Source: Bdellovibrionales bacterium (GTDB lineage Bacteria; Bdellovibrionota; Bdellovibrionia; Bdellovibrionales; UBA1609). From it: 54,717 bases of DNA. Below, piece by piece: positions 42,212 through 50,978 of this stretch (its first letter is position 1; every line of letters starts with the position of its first letter). Made by a program: the position numbers and the translations under genes. Below the pieces are notes generated by a model. It was not told the origin of the DNA and made no database searches. It was given only the letters and a program-made list of their open reading frames with translations. The stretch covers positions 1-54,717 of the forward strand of contig JADZEO010000119.1 of the NCBI GenBank assembly GCA_020850475.1, in the 5' to 3' direction.

Positions 42212-43105
42212 GTGAACAACACCCTTCGTGTGATTTCGATATTCATTTTACTCCAAGTGGCTTTGGCCCAGGGCGAGGAGCTTTGGCAAAAAGAATTGCC
42301 AACAGCATTTTCTAAGTTCTTTAAGTTCATCCCTGTTCTTGATGATAAGGATGAACCGATCCCAGGGCGGGTCGCGATTGCAAAACTCAATGACGACCAG
42401 AATCTGCCCCCCAATATTGGGGTTTTAAAAGCCAAGCGGGCGTTTGGCTTTCAGGAGGATCAACCGACTCAGTTGGAGTGGGCAGTTTCTATTGATCAAT
42501 GTGGGAAAAATCGGCAGATGAATTGCGCCGCAATGATGCAAAAACCGCAAGCGGTGAACAAGGCATTCTTACACCCCTATAGATCTTTTGTCTTGAGTCA
42601 AAAGCAACCGGAACTAAGTCGAATTCTCTTCTGCAATATGGGCTACGTAAAAGGTGTGACGAGTGTCGTTCAAATGAGCAGGGAGAAAATTCAACTTCAT
42701 GACTGTGTGGAAATATCAAAGTCAAAATGTGACTCATGGAGTTCGTATCTCTCCCATAATCCTCATAATTATCAAAAAATTTTGGATGGAAACTGTTTGC
42801 CCATTGAAGATTGTCGAACTGAGATTACCAGTAATCGACAAGCCATGGGTCTCATCTTTTCCCCAACTCAAGACGCAGCCTTTAAACAGAAACTCATGTC
42901 AGTCACACAAGAGGCGACCGCTATAAGAGTGGAACCTGAAATTATCGTGAAGCCCTTTGGCACCGAGCCCACCAAGGCGAATATGGATGAACTGGTTGGC
43001 ATGGCAAAAAGGTGTGTTGAATACTCTGCGCTTTTAAGAAGTCCCACCCATGCGAATGGGACTCCCGCCGCTCCTGTGGGAAAAGGTACCCCGGCATCCC
43101 CTTAA
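42212..43105 (+). CDS. Exported protein, possibly from a leaderless mRNA
   Basis: A 297-residue protein starting at GTG 42212 with a short signal peptide (LRVISIFILLQVALAQG, cut near residue 20). It has at least seven Cys and an A/T-richer coding sequence than its neighbours. The C-terminus is Pro/Gly/Ala-rich. No family recognised. There is no ribosome binding site; a TATAAT lies directly upstream. A weak hairpin overlaps its stop codon. Confidence 0.65.
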   Translation: MNNTLRVISIFILLQVALAQGEELWQKELPTAFSKFFKFIPVLDDKDEPIPGRVAIAKLNDDQNLPPNIGVLKAKRAFGFQEDQPTQLEWAVSIDQCGKNRQMNCAAMMQKPQAVNKAFLHPYRSFVLSQKQPELSRILFCNMGYVKGVTSVVQMSREKIQLHDCVEISKSKCDSWSSYLSHNPHNYQKILDGNCLPIEDCRTEITSNRQAMGLIFSPTQDAAFKQKLMSVTQEATAIRVEPEIIVKPFGTEPTKANMDELVGMAKRCVEYSALLRSPTHANGTPAAPVGKGTPASP

Positions 43106-43115
43106 TGGGTATGCC
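43093..43115 (+). terminator. Weak hairpin at the 3' end of the 42212 gene
   Basis: Arms GGCAT-C-CCC and GGG-T-ATGCC with one mismatch, overlapping the stop codon and followed by CTTTC and AATTTTC. A terminator is possible but the T-run is poor. Confidence 0.3.
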
Positions 43116-43132
43116 CTTTCAATTTTCAATGC

Positions 43133-45154
43133 CTAAAATAAATAAACGAGGTACCCCATGGTTCGCCGCTCGGTGGTCTTTCGTTCGAAGCCACCGTTAA
43201 TTGAACCGGCCCGAATGATATACTCCCGCGCCAGTTCCAGGCGAAGATTGCGAGTGAGCCGGTAGGACACAGAAAAGCGGTGGCTCTGATAGCGATCTTC
43301 GTAATTGTCGCGGCGAGTGGAGGAAGTTTCTAAGCGCGAGCGACTGTTAATGGACGCCGACTGCGACATTTGTCCTTGATAGGCCAAGCGGAACCGTTCG
43401 TACTCCAAAGAGATCGCGGCTAAAACCGTGGAGCCAAAGCCGTAGTAATTTCCGCGCTTAGTGATGTTGCTAGGAAGGTTCTTGGGACCTTCCAATGAGT
43501 TATAGAAGGGTTCTAGCGAGTAACTCTTAACCATCGTAAAGTCGCCATAAAAGGCAAACTCAGCGCGAATTCGCATCCCTTTGTGGTAGACGGTGGCGTG
43601 CGCAATGGGGCCCAAGATATTGATTGTGCCATAGTAGTCTTCCGCAAAGTCAGGTCCATTGCGATCTCCATCGGTGCGCGAGCCACGGTCATTCCAGGTG
43701 ATGGCCGAGCCAAGCCCAATCGCAAAGTCATAGCCTTGGAGTCGATTTTGTTCATCGCGTTTGACGTTTCGTTGATAGTAAACGCCGGCCACGGTCTGAG
43801 CGATCACGCGAAGATCAATGAGCCCCATGCTCTTATTGGCCTCAATGACAACTCGATTTAAGGCCGCGTCGATGAGTAATCCGTGTCCTTGACCTTCTTT
43901 GCCGTAGCCTGGAATCGTGATGACTTCCGATTGAAACCCGACGAGAGCTTCTTTGCTACTAGGCTGCGGTTGAAATGGTTTTTGGTGCTTTTCAAGACCT
44001 AGGTAAAAGCTAATTTCTGACCAGCGGGGTTTACTGCAGTCATCTTGCCCGGCGTAGCGGTCACCTTTTTTAAAGTGATCAATTCCGTGATTGAGTGCAA
44101 CTCCGGGTGACAAAGTGTAGCCAACAATTTTGGCTCCCGTTCCGCCCTTGGCTAACAGGGCGCACGACGTTTGGTAAAAGGCTTCGCCCAGTACATAGCC
44201 GCCGACGGAAGTCATGACTTGATCATTAATCGAAAACACCTCGTGAAATTCGAGGAACTCCCACGCGGCCGAAGAAGCAAAGGCAATGAGAAAGGACTCG
44301 AGGTGATTGGCGCCATTGGCTCTGCCAATTTGATAGTAGAGCATGCCCGCAAACTCGTGTCCCACATTTGCCCACTTGTCGTTGTCATCAAAGCGGATGG
44401 CTTCGCCGTTAAGTTTCTTTTGAAAACCTTCCTTCACTCCGTAGTCAAAGTCCTGCTTGTTGAAGACTAAGTTTTTGTAGTAAATCGCCAAGCCGGCGGA
44501 CAGCAAAACTCCTAATTCGATTCCTGCCCGAACGTAGTTGGCTTTGCGCGAACTTTCGCCCGCAAACAATTCCACGGCTCGATTGATCGTAATGTCTTCC
44601 CGAGTCGTTTGGTCAGTGAACTGCCTCGTCTTGTCGTTAAATCCAATGGTCGTGGACTCGGCAAGCCCATTGAGAAGGAGAGCTGCTTTAAAGTAATCCT
44701 CATGAGCGGCATAGATAAAAAAGTTGTAAAGGGCCCGTTCAAAGCCATCTTTTTGAGTGACCTGAGGCGAGGGGCCACTCAATTGTCGATCAGCAAAGCG
44801 GACTTCAACGCTTTTAAAGTCAGCCGCATTGGTTTGGTGCCAGTTATTGATGTCGAGACTGATCGTGCCATCGGTGAGCTTCATGATGCGTACGTGGTAG
44901 TCAAAGCGAGGGCGCAGCTGACTGAGTTCAGAATCCAGAAAGTTTGCCGAAGAAAAGCGCCGACAACTCATGTTCATCGGTTGGTCGCTCACGCTGTTGC
45001 CGATCAGATGGACCTGGCGGCAAATCTCCCGCTCCCAAAGTGAGGCAGAGGAGCCATTCATATCGGAGACTGAGATCAGAATCTCAGGGGTCCTGGCCAG
45101 CGCCGGACAGGCGAAGAACCAGGCGAATACGAGAGTTGAAAGCACTCGGATCAC
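43133..45154 (-). CDS. DUF3943-like outer-membrane protein
   Basis: A 673-residue protein from GTG 45154, which follows GGAG and gives a proper signal peptide (RVLSTLVFAWFFACPALA); the longer reading to 45250 puts 32 extra residues before it. The central part shows NVGHEFAGMLYYQIGRANG, SSAAWEFLEFHEVFSINDQV and GGYVLGEAFY, the pattern of DUF3943 proteins (recalled). The C-terminal 250 residues are alternating beta strands ending YLVYLF with a terminal Phe, typical of outer-membrane barrels. The role is unknown; relatives are membrane-embedded. Confidence 0.75.
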   Translation of the reverse strand: MIRVLSTLVFAWFFACPALARTPEILISVSDMNGSSASLWEREICRQVHLIGNSVSDQPMNMSCRRFSSANFLDSELSQLRPRFDYHVRIMKLTDGTISLDINNWHQTNAADFKSVEVRFADRQLSGPSPQVTQKDGFERALYNFFIYAAHEDYFKAALLLNGLAESTTIGFNDKTRQFTDQTTREDITINRAVELFAGESSRKANYVRAGIELGVLLSAGLAIYYKNLVFNKQDFDYGVKEGFQKKLNGEAIRFDDNDKWANVGHEFAGMLYYQIGRANGANHLESFLIAFASSAAWEFLEFHEVFSINDQVMTSVGGYVLGEAFYQTSCALLAKGGTGAKIVGYTLSPGVALNHGIDHFKKGDRYAGQDDCSKPRWSEISFYLGLEKHQKPFQPQPSSKEALVGFQSEVITIPGYGKEGQGHGLLIDAALNRVVIEANKSMGLIDLRVIAQTVAGVYYQRNVKRDEQNRLQGYDFAIGLGSAITWNDRGSRTDGDRNGPDFAEDYYGTINILGPIAHATVYHKGMRIRAEFAFYGDFTMVKSYSLEPFYNSLEGPKNLPSNITKRGNYYGFGSTVLAAISLEYERFRLAYQGQMSQSASINSRSRLETSSTRRDNYEDRYQSHRFSVSYRLTRNLRLELAREYIIRAGSINGGFERKTTERRTMGYLVYLF

Positions 45155-45345
45155 AAAAGCTCCGCAAATGATAAGGATTAGGGGCCGGTTTCTTCTATGC
45201 AACCGATGGGCCCAGAAGGCCAGAATTAGATCAAAACTAGGGGCCGACAAACTGTCATAAGCCTAAACAGTCTGCCGATTCTGGTCCCTTGAAGTCCAAC
45301 TGTGACTGGGGGAGTAGCCGGAGCGGTTATTGGCAAACGGCCAGC

Positions 45346-46125
45346 TTAAAGCGGCATTAAGAGGCCTTCTTCGGCCACAAAATCAACGAGAGTCAAACAG
45401 GTCAGGAGTCGCTCGGGATTGAAAAACTGCGACACCCGGGCTTCGCCATCAAATAGCCCGACATCGAGTCCGCGCCAACTAATGGGAATGCAGATTTCGC
45501 TCGAAACTTCGGGGTCACACTCGTAGTAGGGTGCCCCCTCACGCTTGAGTTGTTCGATATCTTGGGCGAGAACCGGTTGTTGCTCCAAAAAACATCGCGA
45601 GTTGTTCGAGCGCCGGGCAAAACCGGGCGACAGGGGAAACAGCGCTCGGCTCGGTGCGCCCCAATAACAAATCTTCACCAGTGAGGGGGAGCCGGCCTCG
45701 TGGCCGTAGTCATCATCGATGTAAGTTGGAATTTGTGGTTGATCAATTTTTTGATAAAGACCCACCCAATCCAGACAGGTTTTTTCTTTGACCCAGTGGA
45801 GGGCGGTGTAGAGGCGGTTGAGGCGAGTTAAATGCGCCTCCTCTTGGAGCTCCACGGCCCAGCGAAGTTCGAAAGGATTTTGTACCATCCCGACCCCGCA
45901 GGTGAGGCCGTCTTCAACCCGGGGCACCCGATACTGGTGGGGGGCTTCTAACTGTTGTGCGGCCAAATAATGGGATAGCTCCAGGCGCTTCTCACTGATG
46001 GTGGTCAAAAACCCCATTTCATCCCAAGTGCCGCCCAATTGTTCGACCAAGGGTCGCGCGAACTTTATCATCCTGGCTCTCCAGGGCACGCCACTTATTA
46101 AATTAATTGGTTGCGGCCCTGACAA
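45346..46125 (-). CDS. GAF-domain protein
   Basis: A 259-residue protein. The C-terminal 150 residues look like a GAF domain related to free methionine-R-sulfoxide reductases: WVGLYQKID, PLSPGFARR, ECDPEVSSEICIPISWRG and GLFDGEA. The N-terminal 100 residues are unassigned. A cytoplasmic enzyme or sensor; the catalytic Cys set of fRMsr is not clearly matched, so activity is uncertain. It stands alone. Confidence 0.65.
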   Translation of the reverse strand: MSGPQPINLISGVPWRARMIKFARPLVEQLGGTWDEMGFLTTISEKRLELSHYLAAQQLEAPHQYRVPRVEDGLTCGVGMVQNPFELRWAVELQEEAHLTRLNRLYTALHWVKEKTCLDWVGLYQKIDQPQIPTYIDDDYGHEAGSPSLVKICYWGAPSRALFPLSPGFARRSNNSRCFLEQQPVLAQDIEQLKREGAPYYECDPEVSSEICIPISWRGLDVGLFDGEARVSQFFNPERLLTCLTLVDFVAEEGLLMPL

Positions 46126-46168
46126 AAGTTAGAGCATCCTAAGGATATTGGCAAGGAGGTCTGGAGTC

Positions 46169-46747
46169 ATGTTGAGGCAGGTTTGCATCAGTTTTGTCGT
46201 CGGGTTGCTGGTCCCAAGTTGCGCCGGAGTGCCGAGCACTCACCATCAGAGTGAACTCAGTGAAACCGAACGAGCCGAGTATTTACGTAAAGGTCAGCAA
46301 ACGGCGATGAGTCTTAAGAAGGATCTCGTCAGCGAGTTGACTGCAGCGATTTCCCGCGGGGGACCTGTTCAAGCCATTGCGGTGTGCAAAGACAAGGCCG
46401 CCGAGATCACTCAAGCGGTAGCAAAACAAGGAATTCGTATTGGGCGAACCAGTTGGAAGTTGAGAAATCCTGCCAATCAAGGTCCTCCCTGGACTCAAAG
46501 TGTAATGGAAGGGTGGAAGACCACACGGCTCAACACACCTTCTCCTGCGCAAGTCATGGTCACTGAGGATGGAAAAATTGGCTACGTCGAGCCTCTTTAC
46601 ACTCAACCTTTGTGTGTTAATTGTCATGGGGTCGACTTAAAGCCAGAAGTCAGCTCTCAACTCAAAAAGTTGTATCCCCAGGACCAAGCCACCGGATTTC
46701 ATGCCGGTGACCTGCGGGGTGTGTTGTGGGTTGAGTTTGACCGGTGA
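46169..46747 (+). CDS. DUF3365-like c-type heme protein
   Basis: A 192-residue protein from ATG 46169, nine bases after a perfect AAGGAGG. A hydrophobic signal ends LLVPSCAG (Cys18, possible lipidation, with an unusual Pro). A single heme motif CVNCH (149-153) lies in a domain resembling DUF3365/Tll0287-type heme-binding proteins, with an earlier AVCKDKAAEI stretch that is also family-like. Heme attached in the periplasm would act in sensing or electron transfer. No cytochrome partner is adjacent. Confidence 0.8.
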   Translation: MLRQVCISFVVGLLVPSCAGVPSTHHQSELSETERAEYLRKGQQTAMSLKKDLVSELTAAISRGGPVQAIAVCKDKAAEITQAVAKQGIRIGRTSWKLRNPANQGPPWTQSVMEGWKTTRLNTPSPAQVMVTEDGKIGYVEPLYTQPLCVNCHGVDLKPEVSSQLKKLYPQDQATGFHAGDLRGVLWVEFDR

Positions 46748-46780
46748 GGGACCTCCAAGGGTCTCTCTCGCCGCACCCGC

Positions 46781-47776
46781 TTATGGGCGCGAGGGAGGAA
46801 GGCGACTCCCGTAGGGCTGTTTGCCAGCCTTAAAGCTCCCCATGGGTCCAATATGATCCGCCATACGCTGAAGTTCCAGAACACCGTCGCGTAAAAAACC
46901 ACTGGCGGAAAAATACCCGGCGCCAGGGACCGTTCCAGAACCAACGGCCGAACTGGGTTGTCCCTCCATCCAAATCTCGCCCGTTTCGGCGAAGTAAATG
47001 ACATCAGCCCACCGATCGGAGTTGATTTCCATGTTGTTCAGATGAACGCGCGCTTTGAGTTTGACGGATCCTTCCACCGGATCGTCGACCAGATAAATTC
47101 GAATGCGGAGTTCGGACTTCATGACCCCCGCCGGTTCAACAACTGTTCCGGTGTAATCACCAAGCAAGGGAGCATAAAAGCGCGCCAATCGCTGGCGCAG
47201 ATCGGTTAAGTCGCGCTCGCTGGGTGCCAGGACCATGCGGCTCGTACGTTGAGCATTAATTTCGCCAACCACACCTGAGCGAATTCGGTACTGGGTGTTG
47301 ATCATCTGTCCATTGACGATTGATCCAGTGAGAGCCGCGCGCAAGGCATTGGCACCGTTGGAGGGGACGGTGGCCATTGAGCCCAGCTCCTGGCCGGTGT
47401 AAACCATTTCGAAAAATCCCGATTTTTCATTGTAGGAAACTTGAAAAAACTTATCGTCAGTGGCGAGAATGGCATCTTTGCGGCGGTACTGCCCGATCAG
47501 CTCGGGGCGGGAAGCCAAGCGACCGTCTTCATTGCGGCCGCCAAAATTCGAAATTGAAAAAAGCTTGATCTCCACTTCGTAGCGATCAGTCTCCACTCCT
47601 TCGGAGTTGCGCTTCACGAGGGTGCCTTCATAGACGCCTTCAACTTGCTCATAGATATTGAGGACCCGCTGGCGATTTTCGTCTGGAACATCCTTGTCGG
47701 GAGTTAAGCCGACATCGCAGCCAAACAGGGCCAGAGCCAGGAAAACCGGTAAAATGGACTTAGATTGTGAGATCAT
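46781..47776 (-). CDS. Lipoprotein of the RND operon
   Basis: A 331-residue lipoprotein: lipobox ALFGC with Cys20, then a beta-rich body (VEGVYEGTLVKRNSEGVET, GDYTGTVVEPAGVMKSELR) suggesting two similar halves of a lipocalin-like or barrel-like fold. It overlaps the RND pump gene by 17 bases, so it is likely coupled and part of the same machine. It does not look like a membrane-fusion adaptor: no coiled-coil hairpin or lipoyl-type motif is visible. Confidence 0.72.
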   Translation of the reverse strand: MISQSKSILPVFLALALFGCDVGLTPDKDVPDENRQRVLNIYEQVEGVYEGTLVKRNSEGVETDRYEVEIKLFSISNFGGRNEDGRLASRPELIGQYRRKDAILATDDKFFQVSYNEKSGFFEMVYTGQELGSMATVPSNGANALRAALTGSIVNGQMINTQYRIRSGVVGEINAQRTSRMVLAPSERDLTDLRQRLARFYAPLLGDYTGTVVEPAGVMKSELRIRIYLVDDPVEGSVKLKARVHLNNMEINSDRWADVIYFAETGEIWMEGQPSSAVGSGTVPGAGYFSASGFLRDGVLELQRMADHIGPMGSFKAGKQPYGSRLPPSRP

Positions 47777-50700
47777 GTTGGTGATCCTCCAAACGTGAAA
47801 GGGAAGCTGAGGAAGGAGAAACGGTTAGGTCATTCGTAAGAGCGGGCAAACTTGAGTCCGTCATCGCGAATCGACTAAAATAAGCGCCAAAGCGTTGATG
47901 GAGCCAGTTTTCAATGTCGATGATGATGGCATAGCCACAGGGAATCCATACGAGAGTCAAAAAGGTTCCAGCGGCAAGGCCCCAGGCGAGAGCCAAGGTC
48001 ATCGGCACCAGCATGCGCTCGTAGCCTCCCCAACCATAAGCGGTGGGGATAAGGCCACCGACCGTCGTAAGCGACGTCACCATGACGGCGCGCAAGCGAT
48101 CGCTCGAGGAGCGAGCGAGAATGCCGACTAAGGTGAGTTCAGGATGATCGAGCCGCATCTCGTTGATGTAACTCACGAGCACAATGGCTGAGTTGACCAC
48201 CACGCCAGCGAGCCCAATGGTGCCAATCATGGCGAGAAAGCTCAAGGGTTTGCCATGCAGAAAAAACGCCCAACAAACACCAATGAGTCCTAGTGGGATA
48301 CTCGTGAGGACCAACAAGGAATGAGAAAAACTGCGGTACAAGACCACTAAAATGGCAAAAATTCCGATGAGTGAGAGTAAAAGGGCCTGGCGAAGCGAGG
48401 TCATGGACTCCTGAGTGCTTTCTTGTTCGCCGCCAAAGGTCGAGGACACGGCCGGGTAGGTGGAACTGAGGCTACCAACAATTGCCTGGGCTCGCTGGTT
48501 CAGCTCGAGCGAAGTAATCTGGGAGGGAACGACTCCACTTGAAACATTGATCGAGCGCTTAAAATCATAGTGCTTGCGCACGGCCGGTCCTTCGGTTTCG
48601 TCAATGCGAACCAACGAGCTCAACGGAATGAGCTTACCGGTGCGTTCCATGATGGTCGTGTCCCGCAGCGCTTCGAAAGTCTCACGATGCTGGTCATCGT
48701 AGCGCACCCGCAAATCAAAATCGTCTCCGTCGAGGCTGAGTTCCGAAGCAATCGCTCCCTGGAGTGCCGTGCGTAAAGCCATGCCGATCGTTTGGACATC
48801 GAGATTGAGTCCAGCAATGATGTTGTGATTGGGAACAATTCGATACTCGGGGCCGCCACGCACTTCATCACTTTCGACATCGACGACGCCCTCAATCTTA
48901 GCCAGTCGCTCTTGGAAGCTCGTGACCATCCCTTTGAGTTGCTCGTAGTTTTTGGAGCGAAAGGTGGCGCTAAGAGCAGCACCCACCGGCGGGCCATGGC
49001 GCGAGACTTCAAATGACAACTGTTCCAGCTCACCTTTGTTGATGGTGCGCAGTTTTTGCAACGTCTCCTGAGGATCCAAAGTGCGGGCCGCTTCGGGAGT
49101 TACGGTGATCACCATCATCCCCACATAATCGCCGGTCACAGAACTCTCGCTGCCCGAACGCCGGGACACTCCCGACCGAGCAATCACGTAGTCAATGGCC
49201 TCAGAGCCGATCATGGTTCGGGCTTCTTCACTCAGACGCTTGGTAATCGCATCCATCGACTTTAAATTGGTCGTGATTGGCGCGGTGTAAGAGGCCACAT
49301 ATTGCTCGACATCTTCGGCGGGAAAGAGTTCAAAGCGATTGCCAAAGACGGCAACTGCAAAGCTCGACAGGAGGAGTAGTCCAAGGCCACCCGCGACGGC
49401 ATAACGGCGCGCCACGCAGACGGACATGGTGCTTTCAAATTTTTGCTTGAGCGGTTCAAACCAAGTGCGTTTGGGGTTCGTCGCCGAGTCGGATTTGGGC
49501 TCCGTTAACAAACAAAACTGGAGTCGACTGGGAAGCAAGAAAAAGCTCTCGATTAAACTCATCACCAGAGAAATCGTCACCACAATCGGAATCCAGCGAA
49601 TAAACTGGCCCATAACCCCTTTGGTCACGAGCATGGGCAGGAATGCGGCGATGGTGGTGAGAACCGTCGCTGAAAGAGGCATCCAAAACTGGTGCCCGGC
49701 TTTAACGGCGGCCTGGTTGCGAGGCATTCCCCCGGCTCTGAGGCGGGCGTAGTATTCACTAATGACGACCGAGTTGTCGACCAACATCCCGATGGCAATG
49801 ACGAGTGCGAGCATCGTGATGTTATTAAAATTGACTCCAATCAACGGCATGATGGCGACCGTACCGAGGGTGGCCAGCGGCAAACTGAGCGAGGTCAAAA
49901 AACCCAATGTTCCGGGTAAAAAGAGCAGCAAAATCACTAAGACTAAAATCAAGCCCTGAAGGGTATTGCTGATAACAATATTGAGGCGCTCGGCAATCCG
50001 CTTGGCTTCATCGTTGTAATTAATCAGGGTGAAGCCAGGAGGCAATTTATCGCGACGAAAATCTTCAAGTCGTTTCTTGAGGCGATCGACCACCCGAATG
50101 GCATCGGCGTCAGCCCGCTTGGTTACGGTGAGGAGGGTGGCGGGTTCGCTATTGACCCGAACTAAAACGCTGGTGTCTTCCATGCCGTCGACCACTTCAG
50201 CCACATCCCGGATGCGGACGTTCTGGCCATCGAAGTTGCCTCGAACGATGATGTCACCCATTTCTTGGGCCGAACGACTTTGTCCAGTGACACGAACCAG
50301 ACGTTGGTTGTCGATCGTTCGAATAAAACCCGCGGGGATGTTTTGGGTGCGCCGTTTGACGGCATCAACCACTTCGCTAATTCCCACGTGCAGAGATTGC
50401 ATCAACTGCGGTTTAAGTAAAATTTGAAACTCACGTTCGCGATATCCACTCAAGACCACTTCGGCGACGCCCTTTTCGTCTTCGAGCAGGAGCCGCAGGT
50501 CGTTGGCCATGCGATCTCTTTGTCGCGAATCATTGGGGCCAACCAAAGCCAGTTCAACGATGGGAATTTCTTTGGCGTTGGCAATTCGCACACTGGGTAA
50601 GTCCTTGATGTCGGAGGGCAGGCCGCGAACCCGTTGAATCGCCCGATGGATTTCGTCTTGAGTCGTCTGGGTACTGCCATGATCCAGATCTAAACGGACC

Positions 50701-50978
50701 ACAATGTCGCTTTTGCCTGTTCCCGACACAGATTTAATATCTTTAACTCCTTCAATACTGCGGAGCTCTTCTTCGATCCTGGTCGTCACCTGATCTTCGA
50801 CTTCCTCAGGGGAGGCGCCCGGATAAAAGGTGGTGATCGAGACACGGGCAAAGTCAACGGGGGGACGAGATTCGCGTTTGATGAGATTCATCCCCAAGAG
50901 GGCCATGAAAACAATGAGGCCGGTCAGCAGCCAACTCAGTTTGTAGTTATCGACAAAAAAAGCAAAGACCGCCTTCAT
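47760..50978 (-). CDS. RND family efflux/transport pump, inner-membrane subunit
   Basis: A 1072-residue RND transporter of the AcrB class with about 12 membrane helices and two large periplasmic loops. The N-terminal helix is followed by RPPVDFARVSITTFYPGASPEEVE, a hallmark of the class. TM4 has GMLVDNSVVISEY and TM10 has GVVVNSAIVLVSYIN, the pattern common to the HAE1-like group with one Asp in TM4. It moves substrates out using the proton gradient. The ATG overlaps the TolC stop by four bases. Substrate unknown. Confidence 0.93.
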   Translation of the reverse strand: MKAVFAFFVDNYKLSWLLTGLIVFMALLGMNLIKRESRPPVDFARVSITTFYPGASPEEVEDQVTTRIEEELRSIEGVKDIKSVSGTGKSDIVVRLDLDHGSTQTTQDEIHRAIQRVRGLPSDIKDLPSVRIANAKEIPIVELALVGPNDSRQRDRMANDLRLLLEDEKGVAEVVLSGYREREFQILLKPQLMQSLHVGISEVVDAVKRRTQNIPAGFIRTIDNQRLVRVTGQSRSAQEMGDIIVRGNFDGQNVRIRDVAEVVDGMEDTSVLVRVNSEPATLLTVTKRADADAIRVVDRLKKRLEDFRRDKLPPGFTLINYNDEAKRIAERLNIVISNTLQGLILVLVILLLFLPGTLGFLTSLSLPLATLGTVAIMPLIGVNFNNITMLALVIAIGMLVDNSVVISEYYARLRAGGMPRNQAAVKAGHQFWMPLSATVLTTIAAFLPMLVTKGVMGQFIRWIPIVVTISLVMSLIESFFLLPSRLQFCLLTEPKSDSATNPKRTWFEPLKQKFESTMSVCVARRYAVAGGLGLLLLSSFAVAVFGNRFELFPAEDVEQYVASYTAPITTNLKSMDAITKRLSEEARTMIGSEAIDYVIARSGVSRRSGSESSVTGDYVGMMVITVTPEAARTLDPQETLQKLRTINKGELEQLSFEVSRHGPPVGAALSATFRSKNYEQLKGMVTSFQERLAKIEGVVDVESDEVRGGPEYRIVPNHNIIAGLNLDVQTIGMALRTALQGAIASELSLDGDDFDLRVRYDDQHRETFEALRDTTIMERTGKLIPLSSLVRIDETEGPAVRKHYDFKRSINVSSGVVPSQITSLELNQRAQAIVGSLSSTYPAVSSTFGGEQESTQESMTSLRQALLLSLIGIFAILVVLYRSFSHSLLVLTSIPLGLIGVCWAFFLHGKPLSFLAMIGTIGLAGVVVNSAIVLVSYINEMRLDHPELTLVGILARSSSDRLRAVMVTSLTTVGGLIPTAYGWGGYERMLVPMTLALAWGLAAGTFLTLVWIPCGYAIIIDIENWLHQRFGAYFSRFAMTDSSLPALTNDLTVSPSSASLSRLEDHQHDLTI

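Noticed and set aside
47760-50978. The Asn next to Asp in TM4 of the RND pump as a possible loss of the proton relay
   Set aside because: The VDN pattern is common in this part of the RND superfamily, so it is not a defect.
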